This document shows positions 21,541-32,649 of a DNA stretch of 64,000 nucleotides, piece after piece (position 1 is the stretch's first letter; each line of letters opens with the position of its first letter). The translations under genes and the position numbers were made by a program. A model generated the notes under the pieces. It saw only the letters and a program-made list of their open reading frames with translations, was not told the DNA's origin and ran no database searches. The DNA lies in NCBI GenBank assembly GCA_947095535.1, contig OX352772.1, forward strand, positions 144,937,447-145,001,446. The letters are read 5' to 3'. This DNA comes from Poecilobothrus nobilitatus (lineage: Eukaryota; Arthropoda; Insecta; Diptera; Dolichopodidae).

Positions 21541-24110
21541 AGTTTATCTCTATATAACATTCACTTTATGAACTATTTTTATATACAATTTCATCTTTAT
21601 TTTCTTTATTCTTAATTTTTATATTTGAATCCGATATTTCTGTTATGAATGGGCCATTATATAACGCATCTAACTTATGTGCATTTTCTCTTCTCAACAG
21701 AACCTCATCATTTATTTTAAAATGGCAACCTTTTACATTTTTATCATATATTTTTTTATTATTAAATTTAAACTTTTGTAGCAAGTATTAGGAATTTTTA
21801 TTCATGATTTGTAAATTATATTTAAGTTCCTTACTATAGCTTTCAAAGTTATATATTGGTTCAATTTTGCTATTAAATATAAGTTCTGGTAATACTGGTG
21901 TTTTACCAAAAACTAGTTCAAATGGAGCATATTTCTCTAAAAAACAAGCATTTAGTATGGAGTGGTGACAGTAAGTAAAATATGGTAAGTAACTGTCCCA
22001 GTTGTCTTTGTTTTCGTTAATGTATTAGTGTAAGTATTCGTTAAGAACTCTGTGATTTCTTTCTATGGTTCCTAATGTTTCAGATGATATTCTGTTCAGC
22101 ATTTACATTCATTATTTAACAAAGAAAAAACTTCTTTCATAATTTGATTTTTATATTCAGTTCCTTTTTTTGTTAGAATACTTTTCATATGTCCAAATGT
22201 CAAAACACAATTCTCAAATAGCTTCCGCAACTGTTTATTTTGGCAATTGGTACCATTATTAAAAATTTGGTCAAGTCAAATAATTGTTACTCCGTATTGG
22301 TTGTTATTTATGGGTTTTGATTAGGGACCAATTTTGTCAATTACTACTATGTCAAATGACTTTTGAGGTAAATCTGTTATTTGTAATGGTTCTTTATGTT
22401 TTATTTTTACTTTCTTTAATTTGACATTTCTTGCAGTTCCTTATAAATTTTGAAATGTCTTTTTCCATTCCTTTCCAATAATATTTATTTTTCAATAACT
22501 TGCAATTTATTTACTATCGAGATTTTCAATTTATTTAGAGCTCTATTACCTATGTCTTTAAAATCATTAATTGTATATTGAGTAAATATCAAATCATTAT
22601 TATCAATTTCTATTTCATTCGTATTTAATTTATTAGTTTCTTTTTCTAATCCGCGGAAAAATAACTCTAATGTTATTTTCTTTTTTACTATAGATTTACT
22701 CATTTTTAAATTAATTGCGCAATTTCCTTTTCTAAATATTTTGCATAGTATTTCATTATTATCTTTTACTAATTTGATTTAGGGAATGTTCCAATTTTTA
22801 TTGATTCATAAATTTTGATTATTTCTTTTTCACTACAACCCTCCTCAGAATATTGAGTTTTATTTTTATCCATTTCATTTTTATTCATTTTATTTATTTC
22901 ATTTTCATTTTTATTCTTATTATTATTATTATTGTTTTTATTTTTATTTTTATTCATCGATCTTGTTTTAACCTGAATTACTTGATCTCATGGATCAATT
23001 TTAAATCTTTAATATTTATGCGTGATAACGCGTCGGCTACTGCGTTTAATTTGCCTTTAATATACTCAACCGTAAAATTATATTCTTCTAAATCTACGTG
23101 TCTCATTCGTGTTAATTTGAATGACGTGCTTTTTAATGAAAATAAATAAGTTAATAGTTTGTGATCGCTTTTAACGACGAAATGTGTTCCATAAATATAA
23201 GGTCCGTAATGTGTTGTTGCAAAATGAATAGCTGCTAATTCTTTTTCAATTGTTGATTTATTGAGTTCACCTTTGGTAAACTGATGTAGAGGCGAATGAG
23301 ATAGGTAAGTCTATACCATTATAATTTTGAGTTAACGCTGCTCCTACAGCATCCTTTGATGCATTTACGACTAAGGTCAATTATTTTAAAAAAGCAGGAT
23401 AGTGTATGTAATATACGCGGTTTTAATAGCGGATTTTATAATTTTTCAAATGATTCTTGACAACTGTCATTACAAATGAAGATTGCTTTTTTTCTTGTTA
23501 ATTGTTTTAAAGGTTTTGCTATTCCTGCAAAATTCGGAATAAATTTACGACAATAATTTGGGAAAGCGACGAAACATCTAGTCTCGTCCTTATCTTTAGG
23601 TGTAGGATATTTAGAAATTATTTCATATTTAGAACGATGTGGATATATGCCTTGCTCAGTACATTTATGAACTAAGTATTTCATTTTGTACAGTATATTT
23701 ATAACCGAAGTTTTTAAAAATTTGCACATTTCTGGATTTAATTTTAAATTGTTTACTTTTTACAAATTGCAAAAACAGATTTTAAATTTTTTAAGAGCAT
23801 CCTGTTACAATAATGTCGCCCATATAAAGAAAACATTGTAGAGGAGTAGCACCTGCAAAAGGGAGTGACATCATTCTAGAAAATGCATTAGGAGAGACGT
23901 TAATTCCAAATGGAAGAACTGTCTATCTATAACTACCTGATTGTGTACTAAATAAAGTAATATCTGTGGAATGTTCATCTAAAGGTACTTGATGAAAACC
24001 GGAATACAAATCTAATACTGAAAAAAAATTTAGTTCTACCTAAATTGTCAAGAATATCTTCTAGTCTTGGGATTGGAAATTTATCATACCTGGTGCAAAT
24101 TTATCACACC
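21541..24110 (-). pseudogene. 412/mdg1-like Ty3/gypsy pol, 5' truncated
   Basis: Minus-strand order: second half of RT (24110-23760), connection with FPNYCRKFIPNFAGIAKPLKQL (23510-23575), RNase H (LVVNASKDAVGAAL near 23340-23380, STIEKELAAIHFA, VKSDHKLLTYLFSL, NAVADALSRI; 23380-23000), integrase (HETLGTIERNH-like tract near 22040-22090, FELVFGKTPVLPEL near 21880-21920) and the GPF domain (ALYNGPFITEI, 21650). The first RNase H aspartate is changed (NASK for DASK). Many frameshifts. It starts mid-RT at 24110, where RTE LINE sequence on the other strand begins. Confidence 0.78.
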
Positions 24111-24114
24111 TTTG

Positions 24115-26047
24115 CAAAGTCATACCTGGTGAGCCATTAAGAACACAACACAGACTTCTTGTTGCAAAAATGATACTCCTCAAAAACTTCCAAACGAAAG
24201 GAAAGTAAGGGCAATAGAAAAAATTAAGTGGCATAATATAAAAAGCGAAGAAGAAGAAATCTTAGTTGCAAAAATATCGGATTTCTTCACAGAAAACCGA
24301 GCAGTAGATCAAAACCCAGAGCAAATGAGGAACAGCCTCCAGCGAGCAAGCAAAGCAGATTCTAGGAGTTTCCAAAGGTAAACTAAAAATTAATAAGAAA
24401 ACTTGGTGGTGGTCTAGCAATATTCAATAACTGATCCAAGAGAAGAAACGAGCTTTTAAGAGGTGGTAAAAATCCCGCTCGCTAGAAGATAAAAATTTAT
24501 ACAATTTAGCGAAAAAAGAAGTCAAAAAAATCGTAGCTATTCCGAAATCAAATGCTACTAATGAACTATATAACCGCCTCGAAGCTGGTGAAGGCCTTGA
24601 ACAAATTTTTAAAATAGCCCGAAACAGAAATGAGAGAACAAAACGTAATCACCCACGTAAAATACATTAAAGACAAAAGTGATGTACTACTAACATCATC
24701 AAATAAACCTACGATGGACCGAATGGTATAGAGTACCGCAGTAGAATGTTGGAAGCTATCGAGCCCACAGCGGGCCCAATCCAAAAAATTTCTGTTGAAG
24801 GAATTTCTGCGGCTATATCTATGATGAAAAACAATAAAGTCTGCGGACCAGATAACATCCCAACTGAGGTCTGGAAACAACTAGGTGAACCCGGACATCT
24901 ATGGTTAGCGCATCTCTTTAATAAAATGCTTCTATGCTTCGAATGCTTCTTCAAACTGAATACTATCTATAGAACAAAAAAGGAAGATCTGCATCTAACA
25001 TTCATAGATCTGGAAAAGGCTTTTGATCGAGTTCCTAGAAAAATAGTATTGCAAGCTTTGCAAGCTTAGCAGATTCCCGAATCGTATGTGAAAATAATAG
25101 AAGACATGTACGAAAACTCCGAATGTCCGAACATGCTGGGAACATCAGATACCTTCGCAGTTAGTGTAGGGGTTAATCAAGGATCTGCACTTAGCTCTCA
25201 TTTTTAATATTGTGATGGGTCATATAACAGCCCATCTAAAAGACTTTGGGCTTCTCACCTTGCTGTACGCGGATGATATTGTATTGATTAGCGAAACACA
25301 AGAAGAACTGCAACACATTTTAGATAAATGGAGAGATGCACTTCAAAGTAACGGATTTAGAATTAGCCGAACCAAAACCAAATACACGCACCTAAATTTT
25401 AACACCGACTCCATAGGGCTGCATAACACCATATACCTTGAAAACAATCCACTAAACAAGTTACTAAATTTAAATACCTTGGTTCTATCATCTCATCAAA
25501 GAAAAATATAGACGACGACGTCAAGTCGTATTAACAGTGGATGGATGAAATGGCGTGACGTTTCAGGCGTTCTATGTGATAAGAAAATGCCTCACAAGGT
25601 TAAAAGTAAGGTTTATAAAATAATCGTCCGACCTGCCTTAATGTATGGTGCTGAATGTTGGGCTGCAAAAAGGTGCATGAAAATAAAATGAGTACCACTG
25701 AAATGCGAGACCATGTAAGAAATGCTTACGTTCGTGGTACTATGAAAATAGCACCGATTAGATATAAAATTACTGAGTAAAGACTACGTTGGTATGGACA
25801 CGTAATGCGAAGAGAAGAAAACCACCTAGTCAAAACAGTTTTGAAACTCAACTCACCCAAAAGAAAACGTGGTAGACCAAAGTGCACATGGCTTAGTAGA
25901 GTACAAAAAGATCTAAAAGAAAAGCATCTTAAAAACGACACATTCCAAGATAGGAAAACTTGGCGTCTCAGAACATGTAAAGGGACCCCAAGTGATTGGG
26001 ACAAACGCAAGGAAGAAGAAGAAGATTTCAAAATCAAACAATGGTAA
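24115..26047 (+). pseudogene. RTE-type LINE ORF (RT core and C-terminal domain)
   Basis: Opens with PGEPLRTQHRLLVAKM (24128), a signature of the endonuclease-RT linker of RTE-type LINEs. Then VEGISAAISMMKNNKVCGPDN (24795-24860), FIDLEKAFDRVPR (25000-25040), GVNQGSALS (about 25165-25200), LLYADDIVLISE (25260-25295) with the active-site YADD, and SRTKTKYTHLNF. C-terminal: [10 protein letters not shown] (25648), LRWYGHVMRREEN (25785-25820), KRKRGRPKCTW. Frame changes occur at about 24350, 24730, 25070, 25200, 25500 and 25780. The endonuclease is missing: 5' truncated. RTE clade is strongly suggested by the GPDNIPTEVWK and WYGHVMRR blocks. Confidence 0.8.
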
Positions 26048-28030
26048 AGTTTTTAATTTTATATTAGACGAAATTAGTTGGAATATATACGTTTATTTTA
26101 TAGTTATAATATTGTTATATTATTAATACAGAGTATACCATTTTACATGTTTTTTGTTTTTTAATTTTTAAAGAACCAAATTAAAATAAAAGCAGGTCAC
26201 ATCAAAAATAATATATAAAATATAATAAAATAATGTAAACAAAATAATAATATATAAGTATTCAAGAATGATATAATTACGGTACAAGTATTCAATAATA
26301 ATATAATTATAATTGAATACTTGTATTGAGATGGCCCACATGCTAGGCAAAAGAGTCCTAAAAATATCGGTAGATATTTATATCTGGAAAAAAACAAAAA
26401 CAAATAATATATCTAAAAAAAAACAAAAGCAAACAAAAAAAAGTTTTGTTGTTGTTTTTTAAAATTTTTTATGGATTTTGTTCATTTAATTAATTTTATT
26501 TTTAACTTTCTTATAACAAATTATTAGTTTTTCTATAGATTTATATACAAATTGTAATAGCAGATAATAGTATAGTATGTTTATAAAAAGAAAATAAGCT
26601 AAAAAGTATATAGCAATTTGCTATTTTGAACGATTAACTGAATAAAAATTATTCCTTTGAATTGAAGTAAACTAAAATGAAAAATGTTTGTATGTATTTA
26701 AATCATCTAGTGCGACTTAAATATTTCGGTCAACGAAAGTTTAAAAAAAACAATTTATTTTAAATTAAAAGTTACATGTGCTTTATTCCTCTCTTCAAAC
26801 TTAATTAATTTAATTCTAATTTTACATGGTTTTTATATATTTTAGAAGCTGCGATCTAAGCAATTAATTAATTATACAAACTTTACTATTAATGTGTGTA
26901 TAGTGTGTATTAATTATACACACAACTTTAGTCACACAACAAACTCGTAAACAATTAAAATATTTCAAAAATTACTTTGTTATTTATAATTATAATTAGA
27001 AATAAAGAAAAAAAAGAATTCACTTTGAAAATACCGTATTATTACAAATGGTATAATAAAATCTATTTATAATGTTTGTGTTTTTATATTTCAAAACTGG
27101 TTAAAAGAGTTGTCTATCAATAATTTTGGTTGTATTTCTTTGTTTTTATTTTAAATATTTTATTTATTTAAAAAATAATGCAAAAAACATATTTTAACAT
27201 TTTTCTTTCAATCGAACAATTTCGCATAGTTAAAGAGTTTTTAATATCTTTTGTATTTAAAACTTGAAGTAAATCAAATAATTATATATTATAACATGGT
27301 AACACTATATAAAAAATTTACTCCTGATTTTTTAAGTATTCTATTTTGGATGGACTGATTATGTGTTGATCAAGTGTCTATAATGTTTATCTATGTATGC
27401 GTTAGAATTTAATATTTTTTTTTTTATATCAATAAAAATGCATGAGTAGTTTTTATTTAAAATAAAAAAAAAAAAATGTGACTGTTAACCCTAGTGACTT
27501 GTGCTTTTTGTGTAAAATTATCTTTCAAAATATAGTTTCTGACATTATGGGTTAAAAGAATTTTAACGTAAGAAATTTATAAAGAAAATTGAAATTTAAA
27601 TTTGAGCGGTAAGTTATCCAATGTGTATAACTTGAATTTTTTTTATTAAAATAAGTTAATTTTTTTATAGAAGTGAAAAATTAAAAGTTGTTTTACAAGT
27701 TTAATAAAAAGTTAAAATTAAGTTCATATACATATGCGAAATATATAATGCACAAGTTCTTTTGTTCTTAATCATTCATCAATCATCAATGGAACATAAT
27801 TTCTATTCAAAAAGTAAGAAAACATTTTTTTTATTATTGTTTAGAATTTGTTTCCAAATTTATTTGATTGTCTCAATTATTTTATTCATTAACTTGTTAC
27901 AAAACTTATAATTAAAAATTTCTATTTTTCTGACTCTTTTATTTATCTACATACTTTTATTATCTTTTCCATCTACTTTGCTTTCATTAGCATGAACGTA
28001 TAATATATCATCCTCTGTTTAGAATGTTTC
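26048..28030. other. Two kb of AT-rich DNA without a recognisable gene
   Basis: No coding motif. It contains a 42-bp hairpin at 26284-26325 (arms ACAAGTATTCAA and TTGAATACTTGT) and several TTAATTATACAC-type short inverted repeats near 26880-26930. Parts may be very old TE remnants or 3' UTR of the RTE element. Confidence 0.5.
26284..26325. repeat. 12-bp-arm hairpin
   Basis: ACAAGTATTCAA and its exact reverse complement TTGAATACTTGT enclose an 18-bp AT spacer. A direct half-copy (CAAGTATTCAA-like) lies just upstream at 26256. Confidence 0.85.
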
Positions 28031-28806
28031 AAAATATAAAATCAGATTCCCTGCGCCACATGCAAAACTAGTAGGCTGAATTTTAATGGAAGGCTCTAAA
28101 GTTTACCAAAGGATAGCAGCTTGTTTGATATATGGACTTCAAAATGTATATATTTATCTTATAATTTTGTTTTACAAGAGTTTTTTATGCCGAATGGAAC
28201 GTTTAATTCAATTCAAGGCTTTTTTTTTATTTTGAAACTTCAATTCGGCTTTTTCCCTTTTTTTAAAATATTGCATCAATAAAAATTAAATTAGGTCAAA
28301 GTTTTCAGATAAAATTATAATTTTTTCATCCAGTATAGAATTTTATACAGCACACGAGTTTTTAATCTTACATACCTTATTTATAATCTGTTTACAAAAT
28401 TCCTAAATTGATAAAAAAGAAATAAAAAATTTACCCTCAGAGGTCAACATTTCGATGGGTATTTATAAAATGTAAAACTTTCTAAGCAAAGAAAAAATTA
28501 ATATGCATATACATATACATACATATATACATATATCTATATATATATGGCTGGCTATACTACTCTATACCCTCCATTCATTAATTATTTTTTTGGTTAC
28601 TTCTTTTTATAAATAGTAAAGTGACTGAAAATAAAAAAAATATAAACTCTTCATAAAATATATGAAATGAATAGAAAAAAAAACAATCTAACAGCCTAAC
28701 ACAACGCCAGACAACACATACCAATAACATCTTAAATAAAAATTAACCTTTACATTGTGACTTGTTCGATTTTTCGTTAGAAAAATAAAATATGCATACA
28801 CTCGCC
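28031..28806 (+). repeat. Long inverted repeat, left arm
   Basis: About 750 bp that recur, reverse-complemented, at 31893-32642. Shared landmarks: CCCTGCGCCACATGC (28051), GAATGGAACG (28193), CCTCAGAGGTCAAC (28435), ATGGCTGGCTATACTAC (28547), CAACGCCAGACAACAC (28702), CATTGTGACTTGTTCG (28754). Differences are few: a 7-base indel near 28113 and scattered substitutions. No coding frame. It may be a mobile repeat inserted twice. Confidence 0.9.
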
Positions 28807-28919
28807 CAATATTTATAGTTATTGCTTGATTTATCAAAACATCTTTTTTAATGCTCTCAACATTTTTGAATTTTTTAATTGTATTCTAGGTATTTCTTTA
28901 AAAGTGTCTGGTCGGATTA

Positions 28920-29368
28920 AGGAGCTCGAGGTGCACTGACGATTAGCAAATTGTATTTTTTTATTTTTATGTAGGTGAGTTGAAATATCTGGTTAAACGA
29001 TTACCATTATTATTATTGTTAGAAAGATTTCGAGTAAAATTCCGGTTATTATTACGATTTGAATTGTTTTGAATGTTATTTGAACGATTTTGGAATGTAT
29101 TATTACTGATGTAATGGTTATTGTTGTTATGGCGATTACGATTACTGTTGTAAGTATTATGGGTATTGTTATGATTAACATTAATATTTGAAAAAGCGTA
29201 ACCCGATTCGTGTAAAATTTTCATTGCGTCTTCTAGCGTTTTAGGGTCTCTACAAAATAAGATTGATTTCAAAGGGTCTTGTACTTTATTTTTGAAAGTC
29301 TCCAAGGCACTTTTAACGTTAGCTTTTAAATATCTTTTCATTTCTTTCTTATTGTTTTGGTATTCCAA
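28920..29368 (-). pseudogene. Errantivirus/412-like gag C-terminal fragment
   Basis: 133 codons open. The N-terminal part (YLKANVKSALETFKN, DPLKSILFCRDPKTLEDAM) matches the capsid C-terminal domain pattern of gypsy-type gag (R-x-P-x-T-L-E-E-A). The rest is an asparagine/arginine-rich nucleocapsid-like tail without CCHC knuckles, as in several insect gypsy elements. It would package RNA. It reads in the same direction as the LTR and primer-binding site at 30.8-31.2 kb, so it is probably the gag of that element. The N-terminal gag half is not readable between 29.4 and 30.7 kb. Confidence 0.6.
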
Positions 29369-30778
29369 TTAAGTTTTTGTATTTAGTCTCCTGAGTATCG
29401 CTTTCACGTCGTTGTAAAATTTAACAAGGTTCGTTGAAAGTAACAAAATGAAGGTTTGGTAATATGAAAAGGAAATTCGATTTATGCAAAATTTATTTTT
29501 ATTTTTACAATTATTGCTGAAATGTAATTTTTATTTAATTGATTGGTTGTAATTGTTGTTTACCTTTTTGCCAAAAGTTTAGATCTAAAATTAGATATTT
29601 TACTATTTTCGTTTTTTGTTTTTTGTTCTTTATTAAGTTGCTATTTTTACAAAAAAAAATTATTTAATGAAAAACAAAAAATTATTAAAATTTAGATACA
29701 TATATAATAAAAAATTATTTTATAGTAAAAAAAAATGATTAAGATGTATATATGTATATCATTAATTTCTTTATTTATTGATTTCTTCCTATTTTTTTTT
29801 TTTATAGTTGGGTTGTAAGTTTTACAAACTGATAAATATTCAGTTTCATATTCAGTAAAAAAAATATTCTACTATTATTACTTATTTTTGACTTATTACT
29901 ATTTATATTATTTTTCGAAATTTAAATGTACGTATATTTTTCCTTATATATTTTGGAATATGTATTATATATAATAATTATTAATAAGAAAACGAAATTG
30001 TATTATTAATAATAATACGGAAAAAAAAATGTTCTATCTATTATTTGGAAATGAATATTATTTCTTTTATTACTTTTACCCTTTTTTCTTTATTTATGCG
30101 TTATTTATTTAACACAAAAAAGGTCTTAATGCTAATAATATAAAAAAAGTTTTAGTTATTACATATATATATATATGTATATTAAAAGCAAAAATATTTT
30201 TCAATATCTACTTATTTAAGATTTTCAATATTTTTTTAAATTTTTTTTAAATTTGATATAAATTTCCTTATGTGTTTCAAATTTAAGTTTTTTACTTTGA
30301 ATTTACGTAATTTAAATTGACTTTAATTTAGGTTTACTCAGAAGATAATATTTAACGCACATTTGTATATAAAAAAAAATTAAATCTCTTTAAAATACCC
30401 AAAAAATTTTCATTTGCTTAATACTTTAGTATACTTTTTCTTTAAACCTAATCTATTAGATTGGGAAAATTTGTTAAAAACTCACGTTTTGTTGGTCGTT
30501 GTACAGATTGTTTCGCTAATGCTGGTGGTTTGACCTGGATTCTACTTAGTTGTCCTAAGTATGTTAAGTTCAATACGTTCTTCAGTATTGAAATACTCCA
30601 CTAGTGCATGTTTATTTTTCTTTTGTGTTTTTTTTTTTTTGTTTTACATACAAATATTTTATATGATTTAAAAAAGAGTCACAATGTTTATTTAGTGATT
30701 TGCGTTCACTGTTTTGTTTTTGTTTTAATATTATTTTTTTTTTTTTCTTTTGATTTTAATTTGCCCTATTGACGCATA
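29369..30778 (-). other. Leader and decayed gag region of the minus-strand errantivirus
   Basis: AT-rich, no readable frame. It lies between the primer-binding site and the gag fragment, so it should be the element's leader plus a decayed gag N-terminus. A weakly coding tract near 30470-30590 is the only non-low-complexity part. Confidence 0.4.
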
Positions 30779-30793
30779 CTACCGACTGCGCCA
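30779..30793 (-). promoter_or_regulatory. tRNA primer-binding site
   Basis: Minus-strand TGGCGCAGTCGGTAG, the primer-binding site known from 17.6/297/gypsy-type insect elements. It abuts the end of the LTR (ACATAAA) without a gap. Confidence 0.85.
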
Positions 30794-31234
30794 TTTATGT
30801 TTCGAAATGTTGTTGAAAAGTAAAAAAAATGAAAAAAAAAAATTAAGGTTATTTCCTTTAATTAATATTTATTCACTTGTTAATAAAGTTATAATTGGAC
30901 AATTTCTCCGTAGCACGTCAAATCGCAGAATTCCAAAAAATTATGTTGTACAATTAAGTTTATATTAACTCACGTTACAATGCAACGTGCTGAGAAAATT
31001 ATTATTTGCTTGGAATACCATATTATTAGGTATATATATATCATATTATACCATATTATTAAGTTTGGAATGTACAATTAGTTCCATTTTAATTTAAAGT
31101 ACAGTTAATTTAATTTGATGTTCGCTTTTAAGATAAGATCATGTTACAATAATATGTTGACGCCCGCAAAAGTAATTTTACGCATGTAAAGAAAATGTAT
31201 TTAAAACATTGTTTCGTTACAGGGTGACATAACT
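30794..31234 (-). repeat. Errantivirus 5' LTR (minus orientation)
   Basis: About 441 bp reading AGTTATGTCACCCTGTAACG ... ACATAAA on the minus strand, followed by the primer-binding site. The AGTTA start is typical of gypsy/17.6-group LTRs. It aligns with the plus-strand LTR at 36247-36640 (shared TAACATGATCTTATCTTAAA, AATTAACTGTA, TTCTGCGATTTG) but with clearly more differences than the flanking inverted-repeat arms show. Confidence 0.85.
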
Positions 31235-31640
31235 CATAAGCACGAAGTGAAAAGACAAATTAATCAGATGCTTGTACAAGGTATCATAAGGCCCAGTTAT
31301 TCTAGCGGTAAGCAAAAATGGAGGCTTGTTATTGACTACCGCAAGCTGAATAAGAAAACTGTGTGTGATAGGTACCCTATCCAAATATCACAGAAATTCT
31401 TGACAAATTAGGAAAGTATATGTACTTTTCTACTTTAGATCTCCGAGTGAGTTCCACCAAATTGAAATGGATCCTCGTGATGTTTCAAAAACAGCATTTA
31501 CCGTGGAGAGTGGACATTTTTTATATATATTTTCATTTTGAATACGCATGCCTTTTGTCCTTAAAAACGCACCCAGTATATTACAACACGTTATGAGTAG
31601 TATGGATATGCCGGTTCTGGTGCAGGAGGAGCTTTTTTAA
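31235..31640 (+). pseudogene. Gypsy-group RT fragment
   Basis: Plus-strand RT start: [20 protein letters not shown], then, after a small deletion of the SPVWVVPKK-type tract, [19 protein letters not shown] (31307-31360), STLDLR, FHQIEMDPRDVSKTAF (31452-31500), MPFVLKNAPSILQ (31549-31585). It ends before the YLDD motif. It begins exactly at the outer edge of the minus LTR, so that LTR element probably inserted in it. 17.6/297-like. Confidence 0.72.
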
Positions 31641-31892
31641 AGCTTTTAGTCTTCTTAAAAGTATTAAAAAAAAAATATTTGCATACATTCGCCCAAAAAG
31701 TATGAGTATCAGCAGAAATTATATATATATAGATAACGCAAGTAGAACAAAAAATCTCTCAAAATCAAATTTTTTTTAATTTGTAGTGCCCCAAAGAAAG
31801 AGAAAAACATTGAATTAAAAAAATAAACGTATTATTTTTGCTTGTTCTTTCTCATTCTTCATTCTTCAAATTTATTTATTTTATTTTTCTAA
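31641..31892. other. AT-rich spacer next to inverted-repeat right arm
   Basis: Holds TGCATACATTCGCCCAA (31681-31697). An almost identical tract (TGCATACACTCGCCCAA, 28792-28808) lies just beyond the left arm in the same plus-strand orientation, not inverted. Confidence 0.5.
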
Positions 31893-32642
31893 CGAAAAAT
31901 CGAACAAGTCACAATGTAAAGGTTAATTTTTATTTAAGATGTTATTGGTATGTGTTGTCTGGCGTTGTGTTAGGCTGTTAGATTGTTTTTTTTTCTATTC
32001 ATTTCATATATTTTATGAAGAGTTTATATTTTTTTTTTATTTTCAGTCACTTTACTATTTATAAAAAGAAGTAACCAAAAAAATAATTAATGAATGGAGG
32101 GTATAGAGTAGTATAGCCAGCCATATATATATAGATATATGTATATATGTATGTATATGTATATGCATATTAATTTTTTCTTTGCTTAGAAAGTTTTACA
32201 TTTTATAAATACCCATCGAAATGTTGACCTCTGAGGGTAAATTTTTTATTTCTTTTTTATCAATTTAGGAATTTTGTAAACAGATTATAAATAAGGTATG
32301 TAAGATTAAAAACTCGTGTGCTGTATAAAATTCTATACTGGATGAAAAAATTATAATTTTATCTGAAAACTTTGACCTAATTTAATTTTTATTGATGCAA
32401 TATTTTAAAAAAAGGGAAAAAGCCGAATTGAAGTTTCAAAATAAAAAAAAAGCCTTGAATTGAATTAAACGTTCCATTCGGCATAAAAAACTCTTGTAAA
32501 ACAAAATTATAAGATAAATATATAAATTTTGAAGTCCATATATCAAACAAGCCTTTGGTAAACTGTAGAGCCTTCCATTAAAATTCAGCCTACTAGTTTT
32601 GCATGTGGCGCAGGGAATCTGATTTTATATTTTGATTTTATA
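31893..32642 (-). repeat. Long inverted repeat, right arm
   Basis: Reverse complement of 28031-28790 with few differences; landmarks appear in reverse order (CGAACAAGTCACAATG at 31892, GTAGTATAGCCAGCCAT at 32109, GCATGTGGCGCAGGG at 32602). It ends where the plus-strand errantivirus protease tail begins. Confidence 0.9.
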
Positions 32643-32649
32643 TTTCAAA

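Noticed and set aside
22853..23149. 98-codon plus frame rich in I/F
   Set aside because: Antisense of an asparagine/lysine repeat in the 412-like element; low complexity.
26168..26403. Minus frames rich in I/Y/L resembling membrane segments
   Set aside because: Generated by AT-rich low-complexity DNA; no start context or family signal.
30750..30968. 72-codon plus frame
   Set aside because: Lies within the errantivirus LTR and primer-binding site.
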